From NCBI GenBank assembly GCA_036897095.1, contig JAYMSP010001216.1, positions 1-34,772 of the forward strand: a stretch of DNA of 34,772 bases, given 5' to 3'. The translations under genes were made by a program, and so were the position numbers. Positions 10,600-21,775 of this stretch are shown piece by piece (the first letter of the stretch is position 1; each line of letters starts with the position of its first letter). This DNA is from Plantago elongata (taxonomy: Eukaryota > Streptophyta > Magnoliopsida > Lamiales > Plantaginaceae). The notes beneath the pieces were generated by a model. The model did no database searches and was not told the origin of the DNA. It saw nothing but the letters and a program-made list of their open reading frames with translations.

Positions 10600-11274
10600 T
10601 GTTGGAATTTATGAAGAAAAGAATTAGTAAATTATGTCTTGTAGGTATGTTTACTAAGAAACTACTTCTTAATTATTCGTTAATTAAGTGATTAAAATAT
10701 ATAGTCATAAGCTACTATGTAAAAGCTTCGAATTGATATATTGCATGCCCAAAATGGACCTTGGGTTAGTGAGGAACAAGTGCTTAAAGTTGGAAAAGTA
10801 AGTGGGCTTATCCCACATCGCTTGCAAATGAAAGTCATCTCTAGTTTATAACATGTTGCATTATTATACTTGCTAAGTGTGATGGTGAGGTTATGGAAAA
10901 CCTTCTACGCGGGTGCAGGGGTGCAAATCCTGGCCAGATTTGTACTGAAACTAGTGGAACTTGGGTGCGAGTGAGCGTACACGAATGCCGGACCGAAATA
11001 GGCACAAGTGGCTGGCCTGCGAGTGCAACATTTTGCTCATGGTCTGAACGTTTTTCTTCCAGAACTTTCTTCTTTGACTCTTTACGTTTTTCTTCCAGAA
11101 CTTTCTTCTTTGACTCTTTATATTTTGTAACTCTTCTCATTACTGCCGGAACGAAATAGGCACAAGCGGCTGGCCCGCGAGTGCAACATTTTGCTCATTG
11201 TCTGAACGTTTTTCTTCCAGAACTTTCTTCTTTGACTCTTTATATTTTGTAACTCTTCTCATTGTTGCCCAACA
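10600..11274 (+). mobile_element. LTR of an LTR-retrotransposon, probably solo or truncated
   Basis: The sequence begins TGTTGGAATT (10600) and a matching terminus, CCCAACA, ends at 11274, giving 6-bp inverted ends of LTR type (TGTTGG..CCAACA). The same first ~77 bp recurs at 34696-34772, which independently marks 10600 as a true element boundary. The right boundary is uncertain. There is no 5-bp target duplication (ATATT before, GATTT after), and the following 350 bp (CGACCGTTGTATC and on to about 11640) also looks like LTR or leader sequence. No gag or pol frame follows in either orientation, so this is a solo or truncated copy. Confidence 0.55.
10987..11260. repeat. Nested tandem repeats inside the LTR (158-bp and 36-bp periods)
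   Basis: A block starting GCCGGACCGAAATAGG at 10987 recurs as GCCGGAACGAAATAGG at 11145 (period 158). Within the first copy a 36-bp unit, CGTTTTTCTTCCAGAACTTT and on, is present twice in tandem (11049-11084 and 11085-11120), but once in the second copy. The copies are nearly identical over most of their length. The repeats also explain the ESKKKVLEEKR repetition in a minus-strand ORF here, which is not a gene. Confidence 0.8.
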
Positions 11275-12543
11275 GATTTCTTCTCTCCTGTTTTCTTCTC
11301 CGTACTTCAGTCTCTGATAATCCAGGCATAATCTGAGTTCGTCAGAACAGCTAAGTAGTGCAGCTTACCTGTTGGGTTTCGACCGTTGTATCATGGAAAA
11401 CAAGCGTCCAGTGAATCCTCAAAGCACCATAGGTGAGGGGGCATAATTGTTTTAAGGAAACTGTGCAAGCACATGCCTCGGATTATTCTTATGAAAGTCG
11501 GTTTGTTTATTTACATTATGTTATCTTCGATTGTTATACACTGGAACTAATAATATTTTCGTATCGATTGTGTAAAAAAAGGATATATGTTCTTTACTCG
11601 CAACACTATATGTACCGTTGATATTGTATTTTTAACTCTTCTTTTACCTTTTGCTATTTAACTCAACTTCTGTCTTCTTTTTTTTTTCAAGTCTTTTTAT
11701 GGAGTCTTGATTTCGAATTTTAGAGCAAAAGGGGTGTCTTGCACCAATTTTTCCATAGATGAATGATATATATGTGTGTGAATTGACTGAAACTGTGAAG
11801 GAGTTACATCATGTCGATTTAATTAAGAGCTTTGAATCATATCTATGGACTAGTTCATAGTGATACCAATCCAGATAGTGAGGAAAACCTATTTTAGGGC
11901 TAAAATTGGAGAATTTGGGATGGATCCAAGGGTGAAACTGAGCATGAAGACGAAACTTTTATCTTACCATGCGTATCAAAGTTCCCTTTCAACATCATGG
12001 CTCTCAAGTGCAATGTGTACATGAGGAGATAACTAGACTACTATAGGCCTCTACCAGAGTGTTATACCGCGAGAGGTTCTAAGGCTGTGAATGCAGCTGA
12101 ATCACAACTCTTATTCAGAGTATGCACAGGGAGTTCCATCCATGTCACCATGAAAATGAAGAAACAAAAAAGTGGGTAAAAGTTAAAAGAGTGGCGTATG
12201 TATCCATGGCACAGAGAAAAGAAGATGAAGTTGATCACAATCAAGTGACGAATACTGCAATTGTTTAGACTTTAGAGCTTCTGGCTCAAAACATCAGACA
12301 GGCCACAAATGTTGAAGTAATAAACAAGGTACCTTGTAAAGGTCGAATATACCCTCTAGATATGGGAAAGAAATCACCAAAATTCTAAGTCTACAACTTC
12401 TGTGATTTCTGAGGGGCTACTTTCGTTGTCTGCCTACATGTAAGCATTGTTACCAAAATCTACTAATAATAACCGAGGCAGGCTATCCATTCAAACTAGC
12501 TTGGACAAAAGACGGTACCTTTCACATTAGGAAGAAGCATCTT
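11275..12543. other. Probable LTR-derived tail and B3-gene 3' flank
   Basis: From 11275 to about 11640 the sequence is T-rich with phrases reminiscent of retrotransposon leaders (TGAGGGGGCATAATTG, TTTTAAGGAAACTGTGC). 11640-12350 contains only broken frames. 12350-12543 should include the 3' UTR of the minus-strand B3 gene. No gene is supported. Confidence 0.35.
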
Positions 12544-13494
12544 TCACCATAAAGAATCAAGGACTTCCTTGAACTCAAAATCTAGCTCTTTACTTGCCTT
12601 TTCAAGACGATCAGCTTCCACTTCAAGGCAGTCTATCGAGAATTTATCTGCTGTTATGCGATTTATTAGCTTCTCAAGCTTCAAGCTTTCCTCTTGCAAA
12701 ACACTTCGCCTGGCATTTGCTTCAGCCAGTTTTTTGCTCCTTGAATCATCTAAAGTTTTGTATTGGCCAACGAGTTTGACTAACTTATGTATGCTCTCTC
12801 GCAGAAATCCTACATCCATGCCAGACTTTTCAAGATATTTTAACTTTTTATCCACTATTTCCAAACCAAAAGATGTAAAGATGCTGGAAGCTTTTATAGC
12901 CATGGCAATTCGGGTTGTTTCCGCAATTAGCTTTGCAACTTCATCACCGCTAAGACCAGTAACAGGCTCATGAAGAAACTTTTTTCTATGGCAGCACAAT
13001 TCATAATACTTCAGCTGGAGACTTGGTGTCATCTTGAAGTAGGGAATCTGCATGTTCATATGTATCTTGAAATCACCATAATCTTTAATTTCCAGAAAGG
13101 CGGAGGCAGACTCTGGAATGCTGGGGTGTACATCAACAGCAGAGCCACTAATAATGCCACAGAGGTCCTGTTCATCCGCCAGAGGTATAGTACTGGTACC
13201 TGATCTTTCCGAGTTTTTCTCCTCTTGAACATCTACTGAGAAAAGATCCATGTGTTCCTCTTTCACAGTTTTTGGAGCCTCTGCGCTTTCATTATCCAGA
13301 TTGATCAATACATCCTTTCGGTCTTGATAATTGCTCAGATTCGATGAACTGCTTCTATCAGCCCCACCATTTCTTGTTAATTTGCTGGCTTTCACAATTT
13401 CCACCTAGAGAAAGCAAACATTCAACTTGTCAAACTACTTGAATTTCACCGTATGCTCGATAGCACAAGTTTTGGGAAGTTCTCATGATGACAA

Positions 13495-13534
<40 letters not shown>

Positions 13535-16500
13535 TCGTTCTCAGTGCTTAAATAACATCAATGATAGATCATGTGTGATTCCTGCTTTTGCTATAAACAA
13601 ATTGTAGAATAACCATCGTTTAAAATTCTAGGAAGACAACTAGTCTCTACTCTCTCGAACCTACATAAATTCATCCAATGCCCTTTTGACAACAATCTAA
13701 ACACGAGTAAACAATCTAATATTTAACTTGCAGGCACGAACAACTGGAAGTTAACAATTGATAGAACTTTACTCATGTTTAGATTGTCAAAAGGGCATGA
13801 AGACCTGAAGGTTCCAGTTATTACTCGTCTTCCTGGAGATCTCATCCAGTATATACTACTTTACTAGGTGAAACTAATATCAATCTAATCTAATTGCTAG
13901 TTTAGTTCATCAAATTTGGCAGAGGTTAACGCAAATAAAAGAAACAAATAAAATAATAGAAAAAAGAGTGGTAAACTTTCATACTCTTTGAGCTGAATAA
14001 AAGACTGAATTAAAGCCTTGTCTAAGAATTATCAATGACAATCAGTACTTCACAAGCCATGTGTTACAAAAAGACTGACCCATATATGCTATTTCACTTT
14101 TAAGTTTAAACAGGAACAGTATTTCAAAAAGGCAATTCACAGGGAAGCACCTCGAGGGAAAATAAGCATAAAACCAAGTGGTGGCGAGCATGTCCTTATA
14201 AAAAAAATTAATGCCTTCTGCACTCAACTAGTGGAACATATACTTCGCTATGCTAGAAACAACACATTTTGCTTTATAATTTGAACGACTGATTGAGGTG
14301 TAAGCAGGTCCTTCAATTTATCTCGAGCAGATTGCAATGCAACCACTGCCACATGTTATCCCTGATAGGCGGAAGGAACCAATGCAACTAAATTTGCAAA
14401 ATCAACTCATGAGCAAGAAACTAGACCAAGAACATTCTAAAGCATTGAAATGAGATGCTAATGGAAAATTGGAAATGTTGAAACAGATTTTTGTCATGTA
14501 CTTTAAACAGACATACAAGTACCTAGTCTTTCTATGACATTATATAACATGTTAGTCATTCATACATGAGATGCAATATAATATGTGATGGTTGTTAATG
14601 ATCATGAAATAATTACCTTGAACTTGTTGTTCCCTATCTGACAGAATTTTATGGCATCTCCTGGTGCCAATTTGTGCTTGAGATAGAAATCCCTCCATTG
14701 ACCAAGGAACCTTTGTGTTTGGAAGGAGTAAGACATTGAGTATTCTAGATTGTCTTCACCCACCAAAAGGATATCTACCACAAGGAGAGAACCCTCAGGT
14801 CTTGGAAAATGCTTATCACAGAAGTCCTTAGGTAAATCCTGTCACATAGATTCTCCAAATGTTTACTGATTACTAGAGTTAACCCTTTTAGGAGTACAGA
14901 CAAAACTCAATACCATATATTTTCCAGCAGATAAGTCAGATATATGCAGAAGCTTATCAAAACTTGGAACCCCTGGTGATGAAGTTTGTAAAAGCTCTTT
15001 TGCTTGATCAAAGGCCGAGAACCCGGCGCTGGCACCAGTTGAACTGATCTCATCATCATTACCATTACTATAAGAATAGTAACCATATATATGAGAATTT
15101 TGAGAAAGTACATGTGCTAAAATTACTCAAGTGAAGAACCAGTAAAAACCTGATACAGGGATTTGTCACGTGACCAGCCACCTGCTACAGAAGTATGAGA
15201 GGCTATTGAATTAATTTATGCACGCTAATGAACAAAAAAAAGTGATATTAAACTAAGAATCTAGAAGATGCAATCTAATAAAATCACATGAAAGAGTAGG
15301 GGCAGTTTCAATTTAATCACAAAGTAGTAGCTCACACACACTCCAATCATGTAAAATAATTGACATTTCAATTTGGCCGAAGGTACCAAACATTTTAAAC
15401 TACACCTCACATTCTGTAACAAACACCTTCCCTCACAAGTCACAAACACCTTCCTTGGACGGCATTCATGCTTTATTTGTATTTGTTGTTTCTTCAAGAT
15501 CTAGAATGCATTTTCTTTATTAGTGCAAAAAAAGAAAACTCACACAACCATCTCATCATCATCCCTCTTTCTCTGTGTGCTAAAAACATATGTATCAATA
15601 ATTCGAGAAAATGACATACTGTATTTAGCTCAAGTATGGGTTCAAATGCCTACAAACTGCAACAAATATTCCAGTTCCAAGAGCATTAGCTACACAACTA
15701 TCCCCATAGTGAGAAGCGCACTGTCAGCAACAACAGTTGCTATAGAAAATAAACCAAAATGGGTTGCATGAAGCTGTAAGTGATATTCAAGGATGCTTAT
15801 GAGAGATGATGATAATGATAAGGATTTTTCTCTGTTCTTTGAAGATCCAGAATGCACACTTCTTTATAAAAATCCTATTATAATACTAATTCCTAATGGA
15901 TACTCCAACCACCCTATTACAGAGGTGTTGGCTTTCCCTTTATGATGTCCCTGTGTAAAGGTACAATTCCAAAACCTTCAAATTTTTGCTATGCCCACCA
16001 CCCTACCCATATAACACACCCACATACAAATTTACAACATGAATTCTTTATATAAATAATATCCCACTTACATTATTTAGTATACCAACCTGACCAGCTT
16101 ATGTTTTCTATTCATTCTTTACTACATTAAGCCTACAGTAGGTTTCTTACAAACCATTAAAAACAGCCAATGGTACATTTCAAGTGGAATTGGAAGAGTA
16201 TATTTATCTTTTGATTTCAGCTTCCTGATTTAATAAGATTATTGTGCATATGCCAGAGTATTAATGTAGTTTAGCCCCTTCTTGAAGCTTATATTCACGG
16301 GATCTCGAAGCATGTACGTGTGACAACAATTCTACAAATATGTGGCTCATAAATTGAAATTTTTGGAGAAAATAACAGAGACTTGTGAGAAGAGTTGCCA
16401 TTGAGCTAGGGGTGATAAATTAGGCTCTCATCACCTATATTTTCTTATTTTACCAACAAACCGCCTTGTCTATTCCTAAATAAGAAAATTAATACATCTC

Positions 16501-18484
16501 CGTCATAAAACGGTGAAACATCAGAGTTATTTTGTTACACAATGGACAATAGTCTGTTGAAAGTCGATACTGAGATATATTCCATAGAATTTGTTAGGAA
16601 TGATGCTTATATGAGACTAAATATTTGTCTTATCCTTGGTTCTAGGATACTACCTGATTATTTCTCTTACTATCTGAACAGTGACCTCTTACCTGACTTA
16701 AAAGTATCTCTTATACAATCTGAGACTGCTACTTTAGAAGATGGAGAAAAAAATGATAAGAAAGATACGACTGTCTCACAGGTTTTGTCTGCTGTTTAAG
16801 AATGCGCACCCTCTTCCTAATTGCGCTGAGCATTCCTTCTTCCTTCTGCAATGACAACAAAACTTAAAATCAATATCTGAGCCATCTGCTGACACACTCG
16901 TGTACAGAGTCACGAATGCCTCTGAGAAAGAAAGCCAGGCTTTAGGGTTGATATTAGTTATGTGATTATACAACATGAGCGCATCAAATACACATCAGGA
17001 AATTATAGTGTTTCAGAGATGTAATTATTTCCTGATATGTACGTATCTCCATGCAGCATGAGTGCATATATATGTTATATGCAGGACTAAAACCATAACT
17101 ATCAGTCTTATAACAAATTATTGCTGATGGTGCTTCAACTAAAGTTACGAAACAACAAAACAACAAACATGAATCAAGGTACGGTTTCTCTATCTATGAA
17201 CTTACTGTCAAGATTATGATCACAAGATGGAGGGAGCATTACATACTTTCTTGGTCGTTTAACAATTAATGCGATGTTACAAAAGATCAGATTGGGTGCG
17301 TGAAATAAGTTTAAATGCAAGTGCGTGGAAGCTTTCTCCCCATGACACGTGGAAGCTTTCTCCCCACTTCTTCCTCTTTGTCTAAAATTAGCATGACCGA
17401 AATCAATACTAAACAAGTCCACAAAAGAAACAGCACACATTTATGATAGAGTAGAGGGTGTTAGAGTAGGGTGATGGTCTGCTAGGGAGTTAACTCTATC
17501 CATCCTATATAATTCGATTATTCATGCTTCCCAATCAATTCATTGCATTTATCATCTTTCAGGAAATTCTATAATTCCATTTTTAATTCCTAGGCCCACA
17601 CTGATCTAATATATATAACCACCCAACTTCTAACATCTACTATATTACTTCATGTCCACAGCGTATCTAATAAACAGAATTACCGCCAAAACAACCGCGC
17701 TCAAATAAAACGTTAAGTACCGATTAAGGCGAATGGAGTTTATTTTGGAAAGAAGTACCGTTTCCAATAGCGGGAACATTCATTCTCGTTCATGATATAT
17801 GTTCTATTTCTCCCATTTGAACAAACTAATCACTTCGTCATCCTCTCCAAATTACAAACTGCACATAGCCGATATGGCAACTAACCCCTCCCATTCAACT
17901 TCCTAATACATATAACCTATTCTTCTGCAAACAAAACATTTCCGACGATTCTAGAATCCCATAGTCAAATCTATTATACCAGATATCAAAGTGACAAATT
18001 AACTAGACGAACGAGGAAAACTCTACGAGCTAACTACAAATCGCTTTAGGTGCTAACCTTCCCCTTAATTCTGAGACCTATACCTTCATATCATCCAAAT
18101 TTCAACCGTCTCCATATCTCCATTTCAACAACAACAACAACCAAAAAAAAAAAAAAAAGAAGAAGAATAAGAAAACCTAATGCAGCTGGTGTTAAACTAG
18201 AAAATGCATAATTGAGCTATGAGGAACCAAAATTTAGCAAAAGCGAACTTATCCACGGCATGGAAGATAAACAAAAGTTGAGCTGACCTCGTCTTTCTCC
18301 TCACGCTGTAGTTTCATCATCGCCTTCTGTAACAAAAAGAGAATGAAATAAAAGCTAAAACCAAAGAGTAGCAGAGTGATGTTTAAGTTGAACAAGTGTT
18401 CGATGATCATCATCAATATATTCTTTGAGGAAGAAGAGTACATACTTTTGCTTCCGGTTGGGAAACGCTGCTATAATTCGCCAT
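12544..18484 (-). CDS. B3-domain protein (At5g42700 / Os01g0234100-like)
   Basis: Modelled as complement(join(12544..13404,14617..14838,14914..15067,15150..15184,18288..18326,18446..18484)): 1350 nt, 449 aa, all junctions GT..AG and in phase. Residues 74-167 form a divergent B3 DNA-binding domain: SFDKLLHISDLSAGKYM, LPKDFCDKHFP (91-101), then FLGQWRDFYLKHKLAPGD and a C-terminal FKVEIV strand across the exon 5/6 junction. The long last exon carries the C-terminal region of this B3 subfamily (KYYELCCHRKKFLHEPVTGL, then AETTRIAMAIKA) and a Lys/Glu-rich coiled-coil-like end. Likely a nuclear DNA-binding regulator. Exons 4-6 are firm. The first three short exons rest on splice phase and reading frame, and another exon inside the 3.1-kb intron cannot be excluded. 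The subfamily's usual N-terminal EENKKR-type region is not seen. Confidence 0.75.
13497..13528. repeat. (AT)16 microsatellite in B3-gene intron
   Basis: Sixteen uninterrupted AT units lie in the intron between modelled exons 5 and 6 of the B3 gene. Such a perfect tract is likely to vary in length between individuals. Confidence 0.95.
13678..13798. repeat. Inverted repeat (hairpin) in B3-gene intron
   Basis: The left arm, 13678-13711 (starts ATGCCCTTTTGACAACAATC), and the right arm, 13768-13798 (ends TAGATTGTCAAAAGGGCAT), are inverted complements over about 31-34 bp. They differ by one mismatch and a 3-bp gap; the loop is 56 nt. The transcript could form a strong stem on either strand. It could be a MITE core, or a small-RNA precursor by shape only. 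Confidence 0.7.
15185..18287. other. Long intron of the B3 gene, 3.1 kb
   Basis: Between modelled exons 2 and 3 I see no further convincing B3-type exon. An 85-aa plus-strand ORF at 16542-16799 has no recognised family. A diverged pair (AAGATCTAGAATGCATTTTC near 15497 and AAGATCCAGAATGCACACTT near 15841) and AT-rich tracts suggest inserted, decayed repeats. Confidence 0.45.
17324..17366. repeat. 24-bp tandem repeat with a G-box at the junction
   Basis: The 19-bp unit CGTGGAAGCTTTCTCCCCA occurs at 17324-17342 and 17348-17366, a 24-bp period. The join creates a perfect G-box core CACGTG (17346-17351) in the context ACACGTGG. It lies inside the long B3-gene intron, about 1.1 kb downstream of the start codon. 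Confidence 0.8.
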
Positions 18485-19359
18485 CACTTGCGCTCTTCAC
18501 TTAGCTGATCTACCCTTTTGGGCTTCTTCTAATTTCAAAATTTTAACAAATGGAGTAGTACAGACGGTACTGTCATTAATTTCCAGACATTTCCTACACC
18601 CTTTTTGGAAGTTAGTCAAATAATGGAAAAACAAAACAAGAAGGTTATTGACTTCATTTTGACTCTAATTTTAATATTATTAAAAACTCCCTTTCTCATA
18701 ACAATTGATAAGCAAACCATACATTTGTATATGTAATTGTAATAATACGAATGTAATGTTTTCTTTTCAGACAACATTTACAACCTAGTTTATTAGTTCC
18801 TTATCATTTATACAACATCCCAAAAATAAATGTTCGTTTGGCATGGAACTTAGGGAATATAACGGATCTTGAAAATTAGGATCAAGGCAACAAAATGTGT
18901 CCCGTTTTAAGATTATGCGGATGGAAAGTTGGACACTATTATACATTCATCAGTGATAGCACCCTATAGCGAAATAGCAACAGACTCTATATATGAGACT
19001 CAATGTTATATTGGACGGATGAATTTAAATTATTAGTTAAAATTAAAATTTAAATAATAAATATAATATATAGTTACAAGATTGAATCATGCATATATTT
19101 ATCTCAGAACTCGACGATGACGAATACATCATCAACAATGGCAATTTTAGAACATCATATTTAAAATGGAACATGGGTTATTTATAAGTAAACCTAGCAG
19201 TTTCCACATACATTAATAATTTATTGTTTGATGGGCTTATTATATGCATGTAAGGTAATGACAACGTCAACCCATTCAACATAGTAATCCTTCCAAAAGA
19301 TCGATTTTCATTAAATATTGCAAAGTCGTCCCGTCTATTTATTGTGATGGATTAATTTG
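18485..19359. other. B3-gene 5' flank, AT-rich, no gene
   Basis: This holds the upstream region of the minus-strand B3 gene, then AT-rich DNA. No open frame resembles a protein family. Confidence 0.5.
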
Positions 19360-19597
19360 CATATTTAACATTGTCGCAATACCTTAGACCGTGTCCAGTG
19401 AACACGGGATGGAGGCCTGTCATGAGGAGATACGCGTTGTGACTTCTCCAATAGGCTCATAATGACGCACAGGTGTGGCATATTTAACATTGTCACAAGA
19501 CCTTAGACCGTGTCCAGTGAACATGACATGGTGGCCTATCATGAGGAGCCACGCATTGTGACTTCTCCAATAGGCTCATAATGACGCACAGGTGTGG
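19360..19597. repeat. Two tandem copies of a 119-bp unit
   Basis: Both copies begin CATATTTAACATTGTC (19360 and 19479) and end ATGACGCACAGGTGTGG. By eye they differ at about 10 of 119 positions, with identical right-hand 35 bp. The unit is less AT-rich than the surroundings and includes ACCGTGTCCAGTGAACA. It probably belongs to a non-autonomous transposon, but terminal inverted repeats were not found. Confidence 0.85.
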
Positions 19598-20978
19598 CAG
19601 CAGCTCATAGCTGCTACCATGCGTCCCCCTTTGTCCCCCTTTTTGTTTTAATTTGTTTTTTTAACTTTTTATGTTTTATCTAATTTTAAAAGTGAATAAT
19701 ACGTAAATTACAAATGTAAAAAATAAATAAAAAACACCAACATGTCGTCTCTTCAAAATCTACAAATCGAAACCACTCTTGATTATTGTTTGATCATTCT
19801 ATTTCAAACTCATTTTCTCTCTTAATTAAACTTAAAATTGTAAAACTATATACCTCTTAAAATACAATTTTATTAATTTCGACTTCTAAACGTTATTATA
19901 ATATGCATAAAATTTTTTTTTTTGAATCTTAATAAATTATAAAACGACTTTAAAAAATACAATTTGTTCATTTCAACATCTAAACACTCTTATAATATGA
20001 TTAATATGTAAATAAAAATATGAAAAAAATAATATAAAAACTTAAAAAACTCATGACGTAACGACAACGTGATAACGACGCGTCACCACTGCAACGGAAA
20101 CACACGACGATGCATCGTGGCTCGTCACCATTTTTAATGACCTTACATTCTCTATTACTTGCTTCTTCATTAGCGTAAAGTGTAGAAGTGTTGCTAGTAT
20201 GTATTATATGTTTGAGAAGTGTGGTTTGATTTTCGGCACGAATAAGTGAATCTTCGCTCTGTTGTATGAACAATACAATTTAAGTGTTTAAATATATACT
20301 TCAAGTTCAATTTGAATTGAGTTGTGAATTGATGGATAGTAACTATATTGGAATTGAGTTATATATGTTTTGTATTTAGTGTTAAATTGTAATATTTAAA
20401 TATTTTATAAGGTATTTAAATATGAGAATGTGTATTTCAACAGTAACCCTATTAAAATCGAGTATTGTAAATGAGAGTTACATATAAAAAACTGATTAAA
20501 TTCAATTTAATTTGAGTAAACTCAATTTGAACACGATACGAAACGCTTTCAAATCTTGAAGGGTACCTAAAGGAGCTTTGGAGGCATGACATGTGTGAAC
20601 AAGACGCTGATAACAACTTGAGTACTTGGAGCTTGTTTATTTAATTACTCACTGTGTTCCAATAAGAAGTTTATTTATCTTTACTCTCTATTAAATTAAA
20701 ATTAATATTTTATTAATTTGTGTGAAATATTATATTAATAAAATTATAAATAAATAATAAAGTAAGATAAATTAAATAAAATGATGAAGTTTGTGGGGAA
20801 AAAGATATAATAAAAAAATTTAATTAGTGGGAAAAAACTTTTATTTATAGATTATGAAGTTTGTAATAAAAATAAATAAATTTAGGAAGCTTTAAAAAGT
20901 CCATCTAATAGATTTTGAGTAGTATTATGGAGTTTAATTATATTCATTTTTAATGGTTGGGATGCTTTTAAAAAGCGC
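19598..20978. other. AT-rich intergenic DNA with short palindromes
   Basis: Directly after the 119-bp duplication is a 7-bp-arm palindrome, AGCAGCT-CAT-AGCTGCT (19599-19615). At 20107-20118 is a perfect 12-bp palindrome, ACGATGCATCGT, in a CG-rich patch. A phrase at 20650-20690 (ACTGTGTTCCAATAAGAAG) recalls one end of a Stowaway-type MITE, without a partner end. No gene is seen. Confidence 0.4.
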
Positions 20979-21084
20979 TTGTTAATTTGGGTTGGTGTTT
21001 GTTTAATGTTAGCTATTCTAAGAAATGAAATTGTCCAAGTAAGATGGATTTGTCAAGATAGATTTCTCATCTTGGTGACAACGA

Positions 21085-21150
21085 AACGCAGCTCAGTTGG
21101 TAAGATGCTTCATCATAAATTAATAGATCGAGGATTTGAATCACTCTTTA
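21085..21150 (+). repeat. tRNA-like / SINE-head remnant with A and B boxes
   Basis: CAGCTCAGTTGGTAAGA (21089-21105) matches the Pol III A-box region of tRNA. AGGATTTGAATCACT (21131-21145) matches a worn B box (GGTTCGANNCC), about 42 bp apart as in tRNA-like promoters. There is no foldable acceptor stem, so it is not a working tRNA gene. A decayed SINE head or tRNA pseudogene is likely. Confidence 0.5.
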
Positions 21151-21575
21151 ACCATTTAAAATTTTTTTTTATCATTTGGGTGAAATTACAATTCACAATG
21201 CGCCTAAACAACAATAGTCATTCAAAACTCTGAAAATACATAAATTTCAAAGTCTTCAATATCATAACTTATAAATTGTAATTTTATATGCAATCAAAAC
21301 TAAACTACTGAATAAAATTAAAGTGTAAACTTTTTAAGTCGGTGGTTACGAAAACACCAAATTCATAATTTATTATACTCTATTGTTCCGAATGCATTTA
21401 TACTTGATCCGTACTGCAATGACCTCTCCAGGATAGTTGGAACATACTCCCATGTATAAGCCATAGTTTAGCATACAGCCTCCTCATATTGTTGTCTACC
21501 TAGACTTACTTTAAAAGAAATAAATATCGTGTTATCGAATTTAATCCAAACACTTTTGCACAGGATTTTTGAACA

Positions 21576-21645
21576 TTGGCGGGAAATATTATTGGCTAGC
21601 TGAAAAAGGTTTAATTGCAAACCTTGGCGGGAAATATTGGCGCCA
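21576..21645 (+). promoter_or_regulatory. E2F-site cluster upstream of dUTPase
   Basis: Two perfect E2F sites TTGGCGGGAAA lie at 21576-21586 and 21624-21634. Each continues with the same TATT, so a 15-mer is repeated 48 bp apart. A third, TTGGCGCCA, is at 21637-21645. They are 130-200 bp upstream of the dUTPase ATG. E2F/DP binding to TTTSSCGC-type sites drives S-phase genes in plants, and dUTPase is needed during DNA synthesis. Confidence 0.75.
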
Positions 21646-21775
21646 TTTGTTCACCATATACCTACCTCAATAAGTAGTAACTGATACCCAATACTGAAAC
21701 TCCATTATCCCTTTGAACAATTCACATCCCACAAAATTATCCCTCTTTCTCTTAATTCAACTGCAGAAGAACAAA

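Noticed and set aside
10841-11140. 99-aa minus-strand ORF with ESKKKVLEEKR repeats
   Set aside because: The repetition comes from the 36-bp DNA tandem repeat in the LTR, not from a protein-coding constraint.
12569-12973. 134-aa plus-strand ORF over the B3-gene last exon
   Set aside because: Ser/Leu-rich antisense shadow of the Lys/Glu-rich coiled-coil-like coding region on the minus strand.
16542-16799. 85-aa plus-strand ORF in the B3-gene intron
   Set aside because: No recognised family, no splice context and an AT-rich setting; not enough to call a gene.
20640-20930. Stowaway-like MITE
   Set aside because: Only one end resembles the family; no inverted right terminus or TA duplication was found.
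21713-21775. N-terminal extension of dUTPase
   Set aside because: The extension begins with TTG, not ATG, and reads through a CT-rich leader; the ATG at 21776 fits the family length.
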